Shown here in pieces: positions 1-8,960 of a DNA stretch of 64,000 bases; position 1 is the stretch's first letter; the number at the start of each line of letters is the position of its first letter. The notes under the pieces are model-generated. The model made no database searches. It saw only the letters and a program-made list of their open reading frames with translations, and was not told the origin of the DNA. The DNA lies in assembly GCA_943369665.1 (NCBI GenBank), contig CALRNX020000001.1, forward strand, positions 310,001-374,000, given 5' to 3'. Source of the stretch: UKL13-3 sp943369665 (GTDB lineage Bacteria > Bacteroidota > Bacteroidia > UKL13-3). A program made the position numbers and the translations under genes.

Positions 1-672
1 CATAAATTAGAATTGATCTGGACCGTTATTCCGGCAATCGTTTTAACCATTTTGGTAATCCGTGGTTTAAAAACATGGAACGAAATTATGAACCACCGCG
101 ATCCAAAAGCTACAGTGGTAGAAGTTTTTGGATTCCAGTTTGGATGGAGCGCTCGTTACGCTGGCGTTGACAATAAACTAGGTAATCATGATTTCCGTCA
201 AATTGGAGTGGTAAATGCTTTGGGTGTTGACCCTAAAGATCCAAAAGCACAAGATGATGTTGTGGTAAACGAATTACACTTTGAAGCCGGTAAACCTGTT
301 TCATTAAAATTCCGCGCGAAAGATGTTATTCACTCGGCATACTTACCTCACTTCCGTGTTCAGATGAACGTGGTACCAGGTTTACCAACCCAGTTTAACT
401 TTACACCAACCATTACTACTGCAGAAATGCGTACCAAGTTGAACAACCCTAAATTTGATTACGTATTATTATGTAACAAAATCTGTGGAGGAGCGCATTA
501 CCGCATGAAAATGAAAGTGGTTGTTGATTCACCTGCCGACTATGCAAAATGGCTTGCAGAACAACCAAAACTAGTTTCTGCACCTGCTGATACTACAGCG
601 GCTCCTGCTGCTCCGGTAAACTCACAAGCAAGCTTAACAACGAAAACTGCTAAAACATTAGCCAGCAAATAA
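1..672 (+). CDS. ctaC: Cytochrome c oxidase subunit II, 5' end outside window
   Basis: Electron-entry subunit of an aa3-type heme-copper oxidase; its periplasmic CuA centre receives electrons and passes them to subunit I. The frame is already open at base 1, inside a transmembrane helix (LIWTVIPAIVLTILVI), so the N-terminus lies upstream and the TTG at 13 is not a real start. The cupredoxin domain keeps the CuA ligands: His in DVIHSAYL and the C-x3-C-x3-H-x2-M set in CNKICGGAHYRM. The last 30 residues are an Ala/Thr/Pro-rich tail. Only 36 bases separate it from subunit I, so it is the visible head of the cox operon. In Bacteroidota alternative complex III genes often lie upstream (inference). 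Confidence 0.97.
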   Translation, partial: HKLELIWTVIPAIVLTILVIRGLKTWNEIMNHRDPKATVVEVFGFQFGWSARYAGVDNKLGNHDFRQIGVVNALGVDPKDPKAQDDVVVNELHFEAGKPVSLKFRAKDVIHSAYLPHFRVQMNVVPGLPTQFNFTPTITTAEMRTKLNNPKFDYVLLCNKICGGAHYRMKMKVVVDSPADYAKWLAEQPKLVSAPADTTAAPAAPVNSQASLTTKTAKTLASK

Positions 673-708
673 TTTTTAATTAGTAAAAGAAAGTAACAAT
701 AAGCATAT

Positions 709-2553
709 ATGAGTAACTTACATCACGATGACCACAGCCACGATTCACACGATCATGGACATCACAAGGAAACCTTCATCTCAAAGTACGTGTTTAGCAT
801 GGATCATAAGATGATTGCAAAACAATTCCTCATTACCGGTATTATCATGGGTACATTAGGAATGGCAATGTCTTTATTATTCCGTTTACAACTTGCTTAT
901 CCCGACATGAAACTTCCGTTTTTGGAAGGTATGATCGGTAAATGGGGACAAGATGGAAAATTAGATCCTAACTTTTACTTAGCGTTAATTACCATTCATG
1001 GTACCATCATGGTATTTTATGTATTAACGGCAGGTTTGAGTGGAACATTCAGTAACTTACTTATTCCATTGCAAGTGGGAACACGCGATATGGCATCACC
1101 ATTTATGAATATGCTTTCATACTGGTTTTTCTTCGCATCAAGTGTTGTGTTAATTTGGTCATTATTCCTTGAAGGAGGACCAGCCTCTGCAGGATGGACC
1201 ATCTATCCTCCCCTATCAGCTTTGCCAAAAGCCATTCCCGGTTCGGCAGGCGGTATGACCTTGTGGTTGATTGCAATTGTATTGTTTATTGCTTCGGCAT
1301 TATTGGGTGGTATTAACTATATCACTACCATCTTAAATATGCGTACCAAAGGCATGAAAATGTCTCGCTTACCATTAACCATCTGGGCATTCTTAATGAC
1401 TGCTGTGTTAGGATTATTATCATTCCCTGTGTTAATGGGAGGTTCATTACTATTGATCTTCGACAGAAGCTTCGGAACATCTTTCTACTTATCAGATATT
1501 CCTGCTGACTTAGCCGGAGGTATTGAGCGTACTGGTGGATCACCGGTATTGTGGCAACATTTATTCTGGTTCTTGGGGCACCCTGAGGTTTATATTATCT
1601 TATTACCTGCTTTGGGTATTACATCTGAGGTAATTGCTACCAACTCACGCAAACCGATCTTCGGTTACCGTGCCATGATCGGTTCGATCCTAGCAATTGC
1701 TGTATTATCATTTATCGTTTGGGGACATCACATGTTTATTACCGGTATGAATCCGTTCTTAGGTTCGGTGTTTATGTTGGGAACATTGATCATCGCGGTT
1801 CCTTCGGCAGTAAAAACATTTAACTACCTGGCAACTTTATGGAAAGGTAATTTACGCCTTACTCCAGCCATGATGTTTGCTATCGGGTTGGTTTCTTTCT
1901 TTATCACCGGAGGTTTGACCGGTATCTGGTTAGGAAACGCTGCATTGGATATTAACTTACACGATACGTATTTCGTAGTTGCCCACTTCCACTTGGTAAT
2001 GGGTAGTGCTGCTATTTTTGGTATGATGAGTGGTATTTACCATTGGTATCCAAAAATGTTCAGACGCAAAATGAATGAAACATTAGGTCATTTGCATTTC
2101 TGGTTGACTTTGGTTGCTGCATATTGTGTGTTTTTCCCAATGCACTTTATGGGATTGGCCGGTGTTCCGCGCAGGTATTATGCAAACTCAGCTTACGACC
2201 AATTTGATGTGTTCATTGACATGAACCAGTTTATTACCATTGCTGCTTTATTAGGTGGTGCTGCTCAATTGATCTTCTTATGGAACTTCTTTAGCAGTAT
2301 CCGTAACGGTAAAAAAACAGAGCAAAATCCTTGGGAGTCGAATACACTTGAGTGGACTGCTCCTATCGAACATATTCACGGTAACTGGCCTGGAGAGATC
2401 CCTACTGTTTACCGTTGGGCATACGATTACAGTAAACCGGGTGCTGAGCAGGATTTCATTCCTCAAAATGTTCCGGATGCAGGTCAGGTTGATGAACAAC
2501 AAGAACCAAACCCTGAAGTGTTTGTACCAGCTGCAAAGCCAGTAAATAGTTAA
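709..2553 (+). CDS. ctaD: Cytochrome c oxidase subunit I
   Basis: Catalytic subunit reducing O2 to water and pumping protons; inner membrane, about 12 helices. The first 25 residues are a His/Asp-rich cytoplasmic stretch, common in Bacteroidota homologues. Metal ligands are visible: His in LITIHGTIMV (heme a), GHPEVY (CuB His plus the cross-linked Tyr), GHHMF (two CuB His) and AHFHLVMG (heme a3 and heme a His). At 614 residues the length is normal. The ATG at 709 follows an A-rich leader without a clear Shine-Dalgarno. Subunit II is directly upstream; an 88-base gap with an inverted repeat precedes ctaA. Confidence 0.99.
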   Translation: MSNLHHDDHSHDSHDHGHHKETFISKYVFSMDHKMIAKQFLITGIIMGTLGMAMSLLFRLQLAYPDMKLPFLEGMIGKWGQDGKLDPNFYLALITIHGTIMVFYVLTAGLSGTFSNLLIPLQVGTRDMASPFMNMLSYWFFFASSVVLIWSLFLEGGPASAGWTIYPPLSALPKAIPGSAGGMTLWLIAIVLFIASALLGGINYITTILNMRTKGMKMSRLPLTIWAFLMTAVLGLLSFPVLMGGSLLLIFDRSFGTSFYLSDIPADLAGGIERTGGSPVLWQHLFWFLGHPEVYIILLPALGITSEVIATNSRKPIFGYRAMIGSILAIAVLSFIVWGHHMFITGMNPFLGSVFMLGTLIIAVPSAVKTFNYLATLWKGNLRLTPAMMFAIGLVSFFITGGLTGIWLGNAALDINLHDTYFVVAHFHLVMGSAAIFGMMSGIYHWYPKMFRRKMNETLGHLHFWLTLVAAYCVFFPMHFMGLAGVPRRYYANSAYDQFDVFIDMNQFITIAALLGGAAQLIFLWNFFSSIRNGKKTEQNPWESNTLEWTAPIEHIHGNWPGEIPTVYRWAYDYSKPGAEQDFIPQNVPDAGQVDEQQEPNPEVFVPAAKPVNS

Positions 2554-2569
2554 TTATGTTGATTGGTTG

Positions 2570-2611
2570 ATTATGTTAAATTATGTGATCAGAAAACACA
2601 ATTAACATAAT
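2570..2611. repeat. Inverted repeat between ctaD and ctaA
   Basis: ATTATGTTAA at 2570-2579 pairs with TTAACATAAT at 2602-2611 (10 bp arms, 22-base loop). There is no T-tract, so it is a weak hairpin or mRNA processing site rather than a terminator. Similar 'TTATGTTAA'-like words recur in other gaps of the window. Confidence 0.5.
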
Positions 2612-2641
2612 TACATTTTATTAACACAGTTAACAAACACA

Positions 2642-3619
2642 ATGAAAGACAATAATAACTCAGAAAGAAAATTCAGACGCTTTGGTATTTTTACGATAGC
2701 TACTGTTTTTCTGCTGATTTTGGTTGGAGGATTGGTAAGAAGCACAGGTTCAGGAATGGGTTGCCCCGACTGGCCAAAGTGTTTCGGACAATGGGTTCCG
2801 CCTACTAACGTAAGCGAACTTCCAGCCGATTATAAAGAGAGATTTCAAACAGCCTCTCACCTAGTTGCCGATTTTGATGTTTACAAAACATGGACTGAAT
2901 ATGTAAACAGGTTGCTTGGTGTATTGACGGGTTTTTTTATTTTTCTCACAGTGTTCTTTGCTTTACCTTATCGAAAAAAAGATGCCCTTGTATTTTGGTT
3001 AAGTTTTTTAGCCTTTATACTGGTAGGTTTTCAGGGATGGATCGGTGCCAAAGTTGTGAGTACCAATTTGGCTCATTGGATGGTTACCATTCACATGATT
3101 GTTGCATTGGTTATTGTTGGTTTATTAATATACACCATTACAAGATCACAACAATTTGTAGTGGAACAACAAAACGATGATTCGTCTTTAAAACGCATCA
3201 TGATTGCCGTACTGGTTGTTTCGTTTATCCAAACAGTAAGCGGCACACAGGTTCGTGAAAATATTGATTCGCTGGCTTTGATCATGGGCGAACAAAACAG
3301 GCAGTATTGGGTGAGTAAGCTAGGCGATTGGTTTGTGTTTCACCGCACATTCTCGTTTGTTAGTTTTCTGCTCACGGTTGTGATGCTTCGCAAGTTCAGA
3401 GCCGCTTTTTTACGCAGTTCCATTGTGTACAAAGCAGCGTTGGCATTGGTTATTTTGATAAGTGTACAGATTTTTAGCGGGAAAATTTTGGACAATTGGG
3501 GATTCCCAAAACAAGTTCAAAGTATTCACCTCTTCGTTGGTAGCCTCATTGTAGGTGTCCAGCTTTTTATAACGATTTTGATTTTTTCGAAAACAAAAAA
3601 AGTTGCTCAGGCAGCTTAA
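2642..3619 (+). CDS. ctaA: Heme A synthase (CtaA/COX15)
   Basis: Oxidises the C8 methyl of heme O to the formyl group of heme A, the cofactor of the oxidase encoded upstream. It is a 325-residue integral membrane protein of about eight helices. The first helix leads into LVRSTGSGMGCPDWPKCFGQ, whose Cys pair in the first periplasmic loop is typical of the COX15/CtaA family. Conserved His lie in later helices, for example LAHWMVTIHM and FHRTFSF. It sits between the catalytic subunits and cyoE, so heme O and heme A synthesis are co-expressed with the apo-oxidase. Confidence 0.95.
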   Translation: MKDNNNSERKFRRFGIFTIATVFLLILVGGLVRSTGSGMGCPDWPKCFGQWVPPTNVSELPADYKERFQTASHLVADFDVYKTWTEYVNRLLGVLTGFFIFLTVFFALPYRKKDALVFWLSFLAFILVGFQGWIGAKVVSTNLAHWMVTIHMIVALVIVGLLIYTITRSQQFVVEQQNDDSSLKRIMIAVLVVSFIQTVSGTQVRENIDSLALIMGEQNRQYWVSKLGDWFVFHRTFSFVSFLLTVVMLRKFRAAFLRSSIVYKAALALVILISVQIFSGKILDNWGFPKQVQSIHLFVGSLIVGVQLFITILIFSKTKKVAQAA

Positions 3620-3632
3620 TATAATATAGGAA

Positions 3633-4535
3633 TTGAAAACAGTAGCTCAACATAATACCGAAGTAATTGCAGTTAGTGCCGTTAGGCAAAAGGTGCAGGA
3701 CTATCAGCAATTGATTAAAACCCGGTTGACTGCTTTGGTTGTATTTTCGGCTGCCATTACTTATGCCACTGCTGCAAAAGGAGCAATTAACTGGACTGAT
3801 CTAAGTATTCTGAGCATTGCAGGATTTTTGGTAGTAGCTTCATCCAACGGGTTAAACCAGATCATCGAAAAAAACTTTGATATTTTAATGTTGCGTACGG
3901 CCAACCGCCCTGTGGCAACAAATAGAATGAGTGTGACCGAAGCCGCCATTGCAAGTACCTTAATGGGTGTGGTAGGTGTCGCTTTAATGGGATTATACCT
4001 TAATCCGCTAACCAGTGTATTGGCGTTTGCCTCATTGGTTTCATATGCATTTATTTACACACCTTTAAAACGAGTATCCCCTATTTCTGTTTTTGTAGGT
4101 GCGTTTCCGGGTGCATTACCTGTGCTTATCGGTTGGACAGCATTCAGCGGACACATTACTTCTGAAGCATTAATTTTATTTGGAGTTCAGTTTATCTGGC
4201 AGTTCCCGCACTTTTGGAGCATTGCCTGGATCCTTGATGAAGATTACAAACGCGCAGGATTTAAAATGTTGCCTTCATACGGTAAACATAAAAACACTGC
4301 TTTGCAAAATTTAGCCTTTGCATTGTTGTTGATCCCTGTTGGATTTTTACCTACACAAGAAGGGTTTACAGGAATTACCTCAGGCATTATTGCAATGTTT
4401 GCAGGTTTGGTTATGACTTATTTCTCTTTCAGATTATATAAGACCTGTGATAATAAAGATGCCAAACGATTGATGTTTGCATCGTTTTTATATTTGCCTC
4501 TAGTACAAATTGCTTATTTATTAGATAAAATTTAA
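3633..4535 (+). CDS. cyoE: Heme O synthase (protoheme IX farnesyltransferase)
   Basis: UbiA-family prenyltransferase that adds farnesyl to heme b, the first step towards heme A. About nine membrane helices. The prenyl-diphosphate motif reads NQIIEKNFD followed by MLRTANRPV; the first Asp of the usual NxxxDxxxD is Glu. An in-frame TAG lies at 3627-3629 and there is no early ATG, so TTG at 3633 is the likely start, 13 bases after ctaA. The next gene begins 11 bases downstream. All neighbours are oxidase biogenesis or structural genes. Confidence 0.95.
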   Translation: MKTVAQHNTEVIAVSAVRQKVQDYQQLIKTRLTALVVFSAAITYATAAKGAINWTDLSILSIAGFLVVASSNGLNQIIEKNFDILMLRTANRPVATNRMSVTEAAIASTLMGVVGVALMGLYLNPLTSVLAFASLVSYAFIYTPLKRVSPISVFVGAFPGALPVLIGWTAFSGHITSEALILFGVQFIWQFPHFWSIAWILDEDYKRAGFKMLPSYGKHKNTALQNLAFALLLIPVGFLPTQEGFTGITSGIIAMFAGLVMTYFSFRLYKTCDNKDAKRLMFASFLYLPLVQIAYLLDKI

Positions 4536-4546
4536 ACAAGCAAAAC

Positions 4547-5134
4547 ATGATGACAGAAAGTATCAAACAAACACAGCAGCATAACGACCCGCAGCACCCG
4601 ATTCATCCTACAAAAGTTGTAGTGTGGTTATTGATTGTTGCCAGCATAATGTTGTTTGCAGCATTTACCAGTGGTTATATTGTGCGCAGAGGTGAAGGAA
4701 ATTGGTTGATTTACGACCTGCCAAAACTATTTACCTACAATACCCTCATAATTGTATTGAGTTCCGTATTTATGCAATGGGCATATATCTCTGCTAAGAA
4801 CGATAACCTCAAAGTATTAAAAGCAACATTGCTCACAACATTGGCGTTGGGTATTGCATTTGGCATTTGCCAATGGTATGCATGGGAAGACCTGGTTGCT
4901 CATGGGATCCATTTAACCGGTAATCCATCTGAAGGTTTTGTTTACATTATTTCAGGAGTGCACCTGGTGCATATGTTGGGCGGTATTATCTTCCTGTTGG
5001 TAATCATTGTTAAAACTTTTCAATTCAACGTACATAAAAAAAACCTTTTAAGTATAAATTTGTGCACCACCTACTGGCACTTTCTGGGCTTGGTATGGGT
5101 TTACTTATTTTTCTTTTTTACACTGAACAGATAA
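4547..5134 (+). CDS. Cytochrome c oxidase subunit III, first paralogue
   Basis: Heme-copper oxidase subunit III family, 195 residues with about five membrane helices (for example VVVWLLIVASIMLFAAFTSG). It ends in the family signature of His-containing helices (YWHFLGLVWVYLFFF). Subunit III has no redox centre; it stabilises subunit I and proton uptake. It starts 11 bases after cyoE and 10 bases before a second, longer subunit III gene, so tandem paralogues occur in one operon. Two adjacent Met codons make the exact start ambiguous by one residue. Confidence 0.93.
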   Translation: MMTESIKQTQQHNDPQHPIHPTKVVVWLLIVASIMLFAAFTSGYIVRRGEGNWLIYDLPKLFTYNTLIIVLSSVFMQWAYISAKNDNLKVLKATLLTTLALGIAFGICQWYAWEDLVAHGIHLTGNPSEGFVYIISGVHLVHMLGGIIFLLVIIVKTFQFNVHKKNLLSINLCTTYWHFLGLVWVYLFFFFTLNR

Positions 5135-5144
5135 ATAAAAATAT

Positions 5145-5900
5145 ATGTCGAACACTACTTCATTAACTACAGAAAAAAAGAGCATTTGGGGCGGAGGAAA
5201 GTCTCCTTTTAGCGTTAGCTACGGAAAACTAATGATGTGGATCTTCCTTTTATCGGATGCATTCACGTTTTCATCATTATTGGTTGCTTACGGATTTGTA
5301 CGCCACACCTACCCTTCTCCCGTGCCAAACGAATTGATCAAACCATTATCTCATGTTGGTCATGACTTTACCGAACAAATGCAACATGTTGGTTATTTCA
5401 CCAACGATAAATGGCCTTTACCTGAGTTAGTGTTTAACCACTTCCCTTTTATTCATGGAATTCACTTGCCATTATTCTTTGTAAGTTTAATGACGTTTAT
5501 CCTCATCTTTAGTTCGGTAACAATGGTATTAGCCGTAGAAGCCGGACATAGAATGGCGAAAAATGAAGTAGCAAAATACATGGTATTAACCATCTTGGGT
5601 GGAGCAGCCTTTTTGGGTTGTCAGGCCTGGGAGTGGACAACCTTTATCACCGAAGGTGCCCGTTTGGATCACAATCCGTTCGGACCAATGGCATTTGCCG
5701 CATTGTTCTTTATCGTAACAGGCTTCCACGGGTTCCACGTATTCTCTGGTGTTGTATTGAATATTGTGATCTATCTGAACGTGTTAAAAGGTACATACGA
5801 AAAACGCGGACATTACGAAATGGTTGAAAAAGTTGGACTATACTGGCACTTTGTAGATTTAGTTTGGGTGTTCGTATTTACATTCTTCTACCTTATCTAA
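5145..5900 (+). CDS. Cytochrome c oxidase subunit III, second paralogue
   Basis: Second subunit III family protein, 251 residues, longer than its neighbour because of a hydrophilic insertion of roughly 50 residues between the first and second helices (about residues 60-105, containing HDFTEQMQHVGYF). The C-terminal helix YWHFVDLVWVFVFTFFYL is the family hallmark. Five or six membrane helices. It lies between the short subunit III gene and subunit IV, 64 bases before the latter. The two paralogues probably occupy the same complex as a split or duplicated subunit (inference). Confidence 0.95.
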   Translation: MSNTTSLTTEKKSIWGGGKSPFSVSYGKLMMWIFLLSDAFTFSSLLVAYGFVRHTYPSPVPNELIKPLSHVGHDFTEQMQHVGYFTNDKWPLPELVFNHFPFIHGIHLPLFFVSLMTFILIFSSVTMVLAVEAGHRMAKNEVAKYMVLTILGGAAFLGCQAWEWTTFITEGARLDHNPFGPMAFAALFFIVTGFHGFHVFSGVVLNIVIYLNVLKGTYEKRGHYEMVEKVGLYWHFVDLVWVFVFTFFYLI

Positions 5901-5964
5901 ATGGAAGTGGTTTTAAAACCAATCAATACAAATAACATATTCAACATTATTAAACATATTACAC

Positions 5965-6288
5965 ATGGAAAATCACGGACACATAGAACATACAGACGCA
6001 CCAAAGGATATGAAAAGTAAAATCTGGAGAACCTTCTGGATTTTAACAGCCCTTACAATTGTCGATATCGGATTGTACTTTTTGTTGATCGAAAACCATT
6101 CGTTGGCTAAAAATGCATTATTCATTTTATTGGGTATTGTAAAAGCTTACTATATCGTTGCTATTTTTATGCACATGAAATTTGAGCAAAAATGGTTGGT
6201 TAACTTTATCATTTACCCAATGATATTTGTGATATTTTTAATAGCGCTCTTGCTCATTGAAAGTTCTTTCACCGTATCCATCCGCTAA
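5965..6288 (+). CDS. Cytochrome c oxidase subunit IV
   Basis: Small 107-residue protein of the bacterial oxidase subunit IV/CyoD-like group with three membrane helices (FWILTALTIVDIGLYFLL, LFILLGIVKAYYIVAIFMHM, LVNFIIYPMIFVIFLIALLL). The motif KAYYIVAIFMHMKFE around residue 60 is typical of the family. It has no cofactor and a structural role in the oxidase. It is the last gene before a strong hairpin terminator, so it likely ends the main cox transcript. Confidence 0.93.
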   Translation: MENHGHIEHTDAPKDMKSKIWRTFWILTALTIVDIGLYFLLIENHSLAKNALFILLGIVKAYYIVAIFMHMKFEQKWLVNFIIYPMIFVIFLIALLLIESSFTVSIR

Positions 6289-6301
6289 ACAATACTTAAG
6301 C

Positions 6302-6329
6302 AAAAGGCTATGCATTGCATAGCCTTTTT
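6302..6329 (+). terminator. Rho-independent terminator after the cox structural genes
   Basis: AAAAGGCTATGCA at 6302-6314 pairs with TGCATAGCCTTTT at 6316-6328, followed by T. The stem is a near-perfect 13 bp and lies 14 bases after subunit IV and 15 bases before the SCO1 start, so it may cut or attenuate the downstream pair. Confidence 0.8.
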
Positions 6330-6343
6330 AGTTTAAAACAAAC

Positions 6344-7024
6344 ATGAAGAATAAAAAATCGTTTTTGATTGCTATAGCTGTTCTTGTTGTACCCATTGTG
6401 ATATACTGGGTACTCAGCTTAGGAAAACACACATCATCAACATTACCCATCTATGGTGAGCGCATTGCTCCCGAAGGTGAAAACAAAGACACTATTTACT
6501 ACACCGTTCCTGATTTCAAACTTGTGTCGCAGTTTGGCGATACCGTTACCCATGAAACAATTGGTAAACGTATTTATGTGGCTAATTTCTTTTTTGCGCG
6601 TTGCAAAGATGTATGCCCGGCCATGAATGCCAAAGTTGAAACTGTATACGCCAAATGCCAGGAACTTGCTCAAACCAAACCTGAATACAAAGACATCTAC
6701 TTTATATCACATACCGTAGATCCTGAAAACGACAGCGTACCCGTACTGGCAATGTATGCTGAACGTATGGGTGCCAAAAATGGTAACTGGCTATTTTTAA
6801 CAGGAAGCAAAGAAGCTATTTTTAACGCAGGTCAGGGCTATTTATTACCGGTTGCCATTGAAGACCAAACGGTAGACCACAGTCAGAATTTATTGCTCAT
6901 CGACCCGGATAAACGCATCCGTGGTATTTACGATGGCCTGAACGATAGAGATATTAAACGATTAAGAGAAGATATAGACGTACTAATTCATGAATACAAC
7001 ACCTCAAAACAACCTCGCCAATAA
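6344..7024 (+). CDS. SCO1/SenC copper chaperone
   Basis: Membrane-anchored thioredoxin-fold copper chaperone that delivers copper to the CuA site of subunit II. One N-terminal helix (SFLIAIAVLVVPIVIYWVL) anchors a periplasmic domain. The copper ligands are present: CKDVCP (CxxxC, near residue 87) and the distal His in VDHSQNLLLIDP. At 226 residues it is normal for the family. The 3' end overlaps the DUF420 gene by 35 bases, suggesting translational coupling. The upstream hairpin may separate its expression from the structural genes. Confidence 0.95.
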   Translation: MKNKKSFLIAIAVLVVPIVIYWVLSLGKHTSSTLPIYGERIAPEGENKDTIYYTVPDFKLVSQFGDTVTHETIGKRIYVANFFFARCKDVCPAMNAKVETVYAKCQELAQTKPEYKDIYFISHTVDPENDSVPVLAMYAERMGAKNGNWLFLTGSKEAIFNAGQGYLLPVAIEDQTVDHSQNLLLIDPDKRIRGIYDGLNDRDIKRLREDIDVLIHEYNTSKQPRQ

Positions 7025-7550
7025 CGATAAACTTTACTTCAGAATAGTGATGACACTTTCTGTTGTCGTATTTTTAGCCGTAGTCGTATTAAACCGTAAA
7101 TGGCTTCCACGCCCTGAAGTGGTCCCTTCATTCGTTGAAGTGTTACCTAAGCTCAATGCCATCATCAACGGAACATGCAGCTTGCTGTTATTGCTTTCGT
7201 TGTATTTTATCAAGCAAAAAAATATTGCTGCACACAAACGCACCAATATCATCACATTTGCCCTTTCGAGTTTGTTTTTAGTATCGTATGTGATGTACCA
7301 TTACTTTGCCAACGAAACGATTTTCCCGACAGATAATCCCCTCCGCCCGGTTTACCTCACCATTCTGATCAGCCATATTATTCTGGCGGCATTGGTATTG
7401 CCACTGGTATTGCTTTCATTTTACCATGGGTTGTTGATGAATGTAGAACGCCATAAAAAACTGGTACGTTATACCTACCCTATTTGGTTATATGTAACCG
7501 TAACGGGTGTGGTGGTATATCTGATGATTTCACCTTATTATCAGTTTTAG
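6990..7550 (+). CDS. DUF420 family membrane protein
   Basis: 186-residue membrane protein with five predicted helices and conserved His in VMYHYFAN, ISHIILAALVLPL and SFYHGLLMN. DUF420 proteins are frequent partners of SCO1 in cytochrome oxidase operons and are thought to act in oxidase assembly; no mechanism is established that I know of. The ATG at 6990 lies inside the SCO1 frame (35-base overlap). The hydrophilic lead MNTTPQNNLANNDKLYFR looks natural, so I keep this start. Confidence 0.9.
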   Translation: MNTTPQNNLANNDKLYFRIVMTLSVVVFLAVVVLNRKWLPRPEVVPSFVEVLPKLNAIINGTCSLLLLLSLYFIKQKNIAAHKRTNIITFALSSLFLVSYVMYHYFANETIFPTDNPLRPVYLTILISHIILAALVLPLVLLSFYHGLLMNVERHKKLVRYTYPIWLYVTVTGVVVYLMISPYYQF

Positions 7551-7630
7551 GTTGATCAGGTTTCTTGGCTTGAAATAGTGAAACTTAAGAACCCTAACAA
7601 ACCCAAGTAACTTAAGCCCATAAATTCAAC

Positions 7631-8422
7631 CTACGATACCAAAATCTCCATCCCCACAGCAATACTTCCCGATAGAGGTGCAATCGTATTTTGTCCGAAC
7701 AATATTTTGTGCTCCTTTTGGCGGTAACGAGCCAATGTTTTTAACGGCTCTGCTGACGTTTTCCCGGTACTTGGATCGATGGTGGTGATCACACACCTTC
7801 CGCAAGGTTTAACGCCTTTAAACGAAAGCTGGTTAATGGTAAACTGTTGCCAGGTATCTTCACAATGTGGCTCTCCCCCGCTAAATACCAAATTGGGACG
7901 GAAACGTTCGATGCTCATTTTTTCTTGCACTTTGGATTGCAACAGATCCAACGATGCTTGTCCGATTACCAGCAATGGATAACCATCCGCAAAACTGACG
8001 ATCTCTTTTTCATTGGTATACTTCGTATCCACCAATCGTTTGGTATCATCCGGCATGTATACCAATCGAATATCTTTATTTAACTGCCTGCTGAACCAAT
8101 CATTGATCTCACCAGGAGCCGGCAATGCAGAGACCTCATCATCCCAAATGGTCACCATCAATGGTGATCCTTCTGTTAGATAAAATGGAATAATCAGCTC
8201 ATCTTCCTTATACCGAATACTGATTCCTTTTTCGGTAAACGCTGTTTGAAACAAACATAATTCATGAAATTCCCGTTGACTGATGAACCGGTTGTTTCTA
8301 TCCACCAACATCCAACGCCTGTCATGCAACAATCCTGTAGCACACAACTCCGCCTCCTGAACAGCAATACCTGCAAGGGATTTGATAGGATAAATAAATA
8401 ACTGGGTAATACAAAAACTCAT
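7631..8422 (-). CDS. MOSC domain protein (mARC/YcbX-like)
   Basis: 263-residue protein with an N-terminal MOSC beta-barrel (IKSLAGIAVQEAELCATGLLHDR) and a C-terminal MOSC domain. The latter contains GVKPCGRCVITTIDPSTG, whose second Cys corresponds to the molybdenum ligand of mARC/YcbX enzymes, which reduce N-hydroxylated compounds. No ferredoxin domain is attached, unlike E. coli YcbX, so an external electron donor would be needed (inference). It faces the cox operon convergently, with no strong terminator in the 80-base gap. Confidence 0.92.
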   Translation of the reverse strand: MSFCITQLFIYPIKSLAGIAVQEAELCATGLLHDRRWMLVDRNNRFISQREFHELCLFQTAFTEKGISIRYKEDELIIPFYLTEGSPLMVTIWDDEVSALPAPGEINDWFSRQLNKDIRLVYMPDDTKRLVDTKYTNEKEIVSFADGYPLLVIGQASLDLLQSKVQEKMSIERFRPNLVFSGGEPHCEDTWQQFTINQLSFKGVKPCGRCVITTIDPSTGKTSAEPLKTLARYRQKEHKILFGQNTIAPLSGSIAVGMEILVS

Positions 8423-8458
8423 ATTAATGTGAACAAAAATCCTTGAATATCTATTCTA

Positions 8459-8842
8459 TTACCCCACCATCTTCTCAAACAAACTTTCCAATGTTTCTTC
8501 TGCATCCACACATAAACCCGGATGGATTTCGGAAGCCTGGATGATGGTGCTGCGTTTGGCAGTGAGCCAACGGAAACGGGAAGGAATATCCAGTGTAGCG
8601 ATATAACCCGCAGTTTTATCTGCCTTACAAATATTTTCAAATGCCTGCAGGTGGTTTTTTATGTCGGTTATATCTGCTTGAGGAAACACCGCCAGCAAGC
8701 GGGTTTCATCCAGGTGAATTTTGGCTTTCAAAAAAGATTGCCGTTTGCAATACAACACAACACCTACGTTCAAAAACTCTCCACGCTCCACACGCGGTAG
8801 AATTTTAATCATGGCATACTCAAAAACGTGTTTCTCTTGCAT
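8459..8842 (-). CDS. DUF3037 family protein
   Basis: 127-residue cytoplasmic protein starting MQEKHVFEYAMIKILPRVE; the motif ILPRVERGEFLNVGVVLYC is typical of DUF3037. The function is unknown. A longer in-frame extension to 8968 exists, but it runs through a perfect palindromic repeat (8908-8925) and a C-rich simple repeat, so ATG at 8842 is preferred. It lies 118 bases downstream of the HipA_2-like kinase on the same strand. DUF3037 next to HipA_2 is, to my knowledge, a recurrent pairing, so the two likely act together. The gap to the MOSC gene is only 36 bases. Confidence 0.88.
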   Translation of the reverse strand: MQEKHVFEYAMIKILPRVERGEFLNVGVVLYCKRQSFLKAKIHLDETRLLAVFPQADITDIKNHLQAFENICKADKTAGYIATLDIPSRFRWLTAKRSTIIQASEIHPGLCVDAEETLESLFEKMVG

Positions 8843-8907
8843 TTCGGTTTTCGTTTGTTGTTTGATGTTTGTTATTCGCTGTCTCTTATTTGTAATTCTA
8901 TCCCGAA

Positions 8908-8925
8908 GTCCCGAAGCTTCGGGAC
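8908..8925. repeat. Dispersed palindrome, copy 1
   Basis: GTCCCGAAGCTTCGGGAC, a perfect 18-bp palindrome, preceded at 8901-8907 by a further half copy TCCCGAA. It lies between the HipA_2-like and DUF3037 genes. Related copies are at 26063, 26239, 28925 and 43822, with a variant at 63960. Confidence 0.85.
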
Positions 8926-8960
8926 GGAAGTAATGCGTAATTCCCCCTGTCCCCTGTCCC

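Noticed and set aside
13..15. TTG as start codon of subunit II
   Set aside because: It lies within a transmembrane helix that is already open upstream at base 1; the gene is cut by the window edge.
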